Of a stretch of DNA of 64,000 bases, positions 62,924-64,000 are shown in pieces. The notes beneath the pieces are model-generated. The model saw only the letters and a list, made by a program, of their open reading frames with translations. It had not been told where the DNA came from and did not search any database. Every line of letters starts with the position of its first letter. The first letter of the stretch is position 1. This DNA is from PALG01 sp964495885 (GTDB lineage: Bacteria; Bacteroidota; Bacteroidia; Flavobacteriales; Flavobacteriaceae). The translations under genes were made by a program, and so were the position numbers. The stretch covers positions 62,001 through 126,000 of the forward strand of contig CAZBWO010000004.1 in NCBI GenBank assembly GCA_964495885.1, written 5' to 3'.

Positions 62924-63050
62924 CCAACTGATAGTACAGTAGGCTTGTTATAAGTTTTATCGATTGATTGATTGCAACATACAATTGGTTTTTGATGGTC
63001 TAAACCCTATATATTCCGTAATTTTAAGGATAATTTGAAAATACAAAATC

Positions 63051-64000
63051 ATGGATAAGAATCAACACGGAGAAGCGTGGGATGTTAATGAATCTGCGGC
63101 GAACTGCCCCTTTCTTAATGGAAAAGTAACCCATGCCGCTGGAGGAGGAACAACCAATCGCGATTGGTGGCCTAACCAACTTAATCTGAATATTTTAAGA
63201 CAAAACTCATCGATGGTCGATCCCATGGATGAAGACTTCAACTATGCAGAAGAATTCAAAAAATTAGACCTTGAAGCGGTTAAAAAAGACTTATATGATC
63301 TAATGACCGACAGCCAAGATTGGTGGCCTGCAGATTACGGTCATTATGGGCCTTTCTTCATCAGAATGGCATGGCACAGCGCAGGTACTTACCGAATTCA
63401 TGATGGCCGCGGAGGTGGTGGTTCCGGACAACAACGCTTTGCCCCACTAAATAGTTGGCCAGATAATGCCAACCTAGATAAAGCGCGTCTTTTGCTTTGG
63501 CCCATCAAAAAGAAATATGGAAAAAAATTATCTTGGGCAGATTTGATGATCCTAGCTGGAAATTGTGCCCACGAATCCATGGGCTTAAAAATGTTCGGGT
63601 TTGCTGGAGGCCGTGAAGACGTTTGGCAACCAGAAGAAGACACCTACTGGGGTTCTGAAACAGAATGGTTGGGCAGCAAAGAACGCTACATGGATGACGA
63701 CTTGGAAGCCCCTCTTGGAGCAGCACACATGGGACTTATCTATGTAAACCCTGAAGGCCATAACGGAAATCCAGATCCTGTTGAAGCCGCACATTACATT
63801 CGTGAAACTTTTGGCCGTATGGCGATGAATGACTATGAAACCGTAGCATTAATTGCGGGCGGACATACCTTCGGAAAAACCCACGGAGCCGCAAAAGATA
63901 CAGACTACTTAGAATCAGAACCAGCTGGAGCAGGTATTGAAATGCAGAGCATGGGATGGAAAAATAACTTTGGTTCGGGAGTTGGAAAAGATACGATTAC
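63051..64000 (+). CDS. katG: catalase-peroxidase, 5' part, cut by window end
   Basis: The frame starts at ATG 63051 and runs open to the last base, giving about 316 residues of a usual 740 or so. The distal heme site is RMAWHSAGTYR (R105, W108, H109); MGLIYVNPEG (Tyr about 230) supplies the Tyr of the Trp-Tyr-Met adduct; the proximal His is in AGGHTFGKTHG (about H271). It removes hydrogen peroxide. The gap before it (62924-63050) has a GATT triplet repeat and no clear OxyR or Bacteroidota -7 box. Confidence 0.95.
   Translation, partial: MDKNQHGEAWDVNESAANCPFLNGKVTHAAGGGTTNRDWWPNQLNLNILRQNSSMVDPMDEDFNYAEEFKKLDLEAVKKDLYDLMTDSQDWWPADYGHYGPFFIRMAWHSAGTYRIHDGRGGGGSGQQRFAPLNSWPDNANLDKARLLLWPIKKKYGKKLSWADLMILAGNCAHESMGLKMFGFAGGREDVWQPEEDTYWGSETEWLGSKERYMDDDLEAPLGAAHMGLIYVNPEGHNGNPDPVEAAHYIRETFGRMAMNDYETVALIAGGHTFGKTHGAAKDTDYLESEPAGAGIEMQSMGWKNNFGSGVGKDTI

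Noticed and set aside
62962..62974. GATT triplet repeat before katG as possible switch
   Set aside because: Only three units and outside a promoter match; too short to call phase variation.

Overview
The window reads as chromosomal DNA of a marine-type Flavobacteriaceae (Bacteroidota). Supporting signs are the AT-rich composition, Bacteroidota promoters of the TTG / TAnnTTTG type, very few Shine-Dalgarno sequences, type IX secretion (T9SS) sorting domains of both type A and type B, a PorP/SprF partner, CHU_C-type adhesin ends, and many families typical of this group (DUF4199, DUF2480, DUF3078, DUF6428, DUF1800/DUF1501, SufT-like DUF59). I see no rRNA, tRNA, CRISPR array, complete insertion sequence or prophage. 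Genes are tightly packed, with many ATGA or TAATG overlaps.

Layout. 0-3.3 kb: plus-strand small-metabolism genes (thioesterase, D-2-hydroxyacid dehydrogenase, LuxR-type membrane regulator, DUF4199, DUF1801, glyoxalase-like). 3.4-3.7 kb: a TM2-domain gene cut by one in-frame TGA. 3.8-6.5 kb: an ArsR-headed arsenic-type operon (DUF6428, acetyltransferase joined in frame to arsenate reductase, DUF1304 joined to a cupin, DUF2892) with no arsenite pump in view. 6.5-16.5 kb: bifunctional acyltransferase of the ornithine-lipid type, aspartate kinase, fructose-bisphosphatase, TerB, Mfd with a 49-residue membrane protein behind it, YraN, LD-carboxypeptidase. 16.6-19.7 kb: a DUF1800/DUF1501 pair in which only the second carries a Tat signal and a T9SS tail. 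19.8-26.2 kb: MetRS, HDAC-like deacetylase, U32 protein plus ferredoxin, CoA-transferase, short SSB.

26.2-26.7 kb is a structured gene-poor gap. 26.7-32.7 kb is a T9SS surface triad on the minus strand: a type B adhesin, PorP/SprF and a PD40/OmpA lattice protein. 32.8-36 kb: nuclease-family protein, HflX, DUF3078. 36.1-43.4 kb is a full SUF iron-sulfur operon (SufA-B-lipoprotein-C-D-S-META-E-T-DUF2480). 43.6-50.2 kb is a minus-strand block of a diheme MauG/MbnH-like peroxidase, an MbnP-like lipoprotein, a seven-repeat propeller lipoprotein and two tandem choice-of-anchor B secreted proteins. This block is the best candidate for a little-described extracellular system, probably metal or redox linked.

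50.4-64 kb: ThiL, two small zinc-ribbon proteins, alpha/beta hydrolase, CBM48-like protein, aminopeptidase P, a large VPS10/BNR propeller protein, succinate dehydrogenase (SdhCAB), an orphan Vsr-type endonuclease overlapping a methionine aminotransferase, and the 5' part of katG running off the end. Several promoters put the -7 box only 8 to 28 bases from the start codon, so leaders are short, and the mfd transcript is probably close to leaderless.
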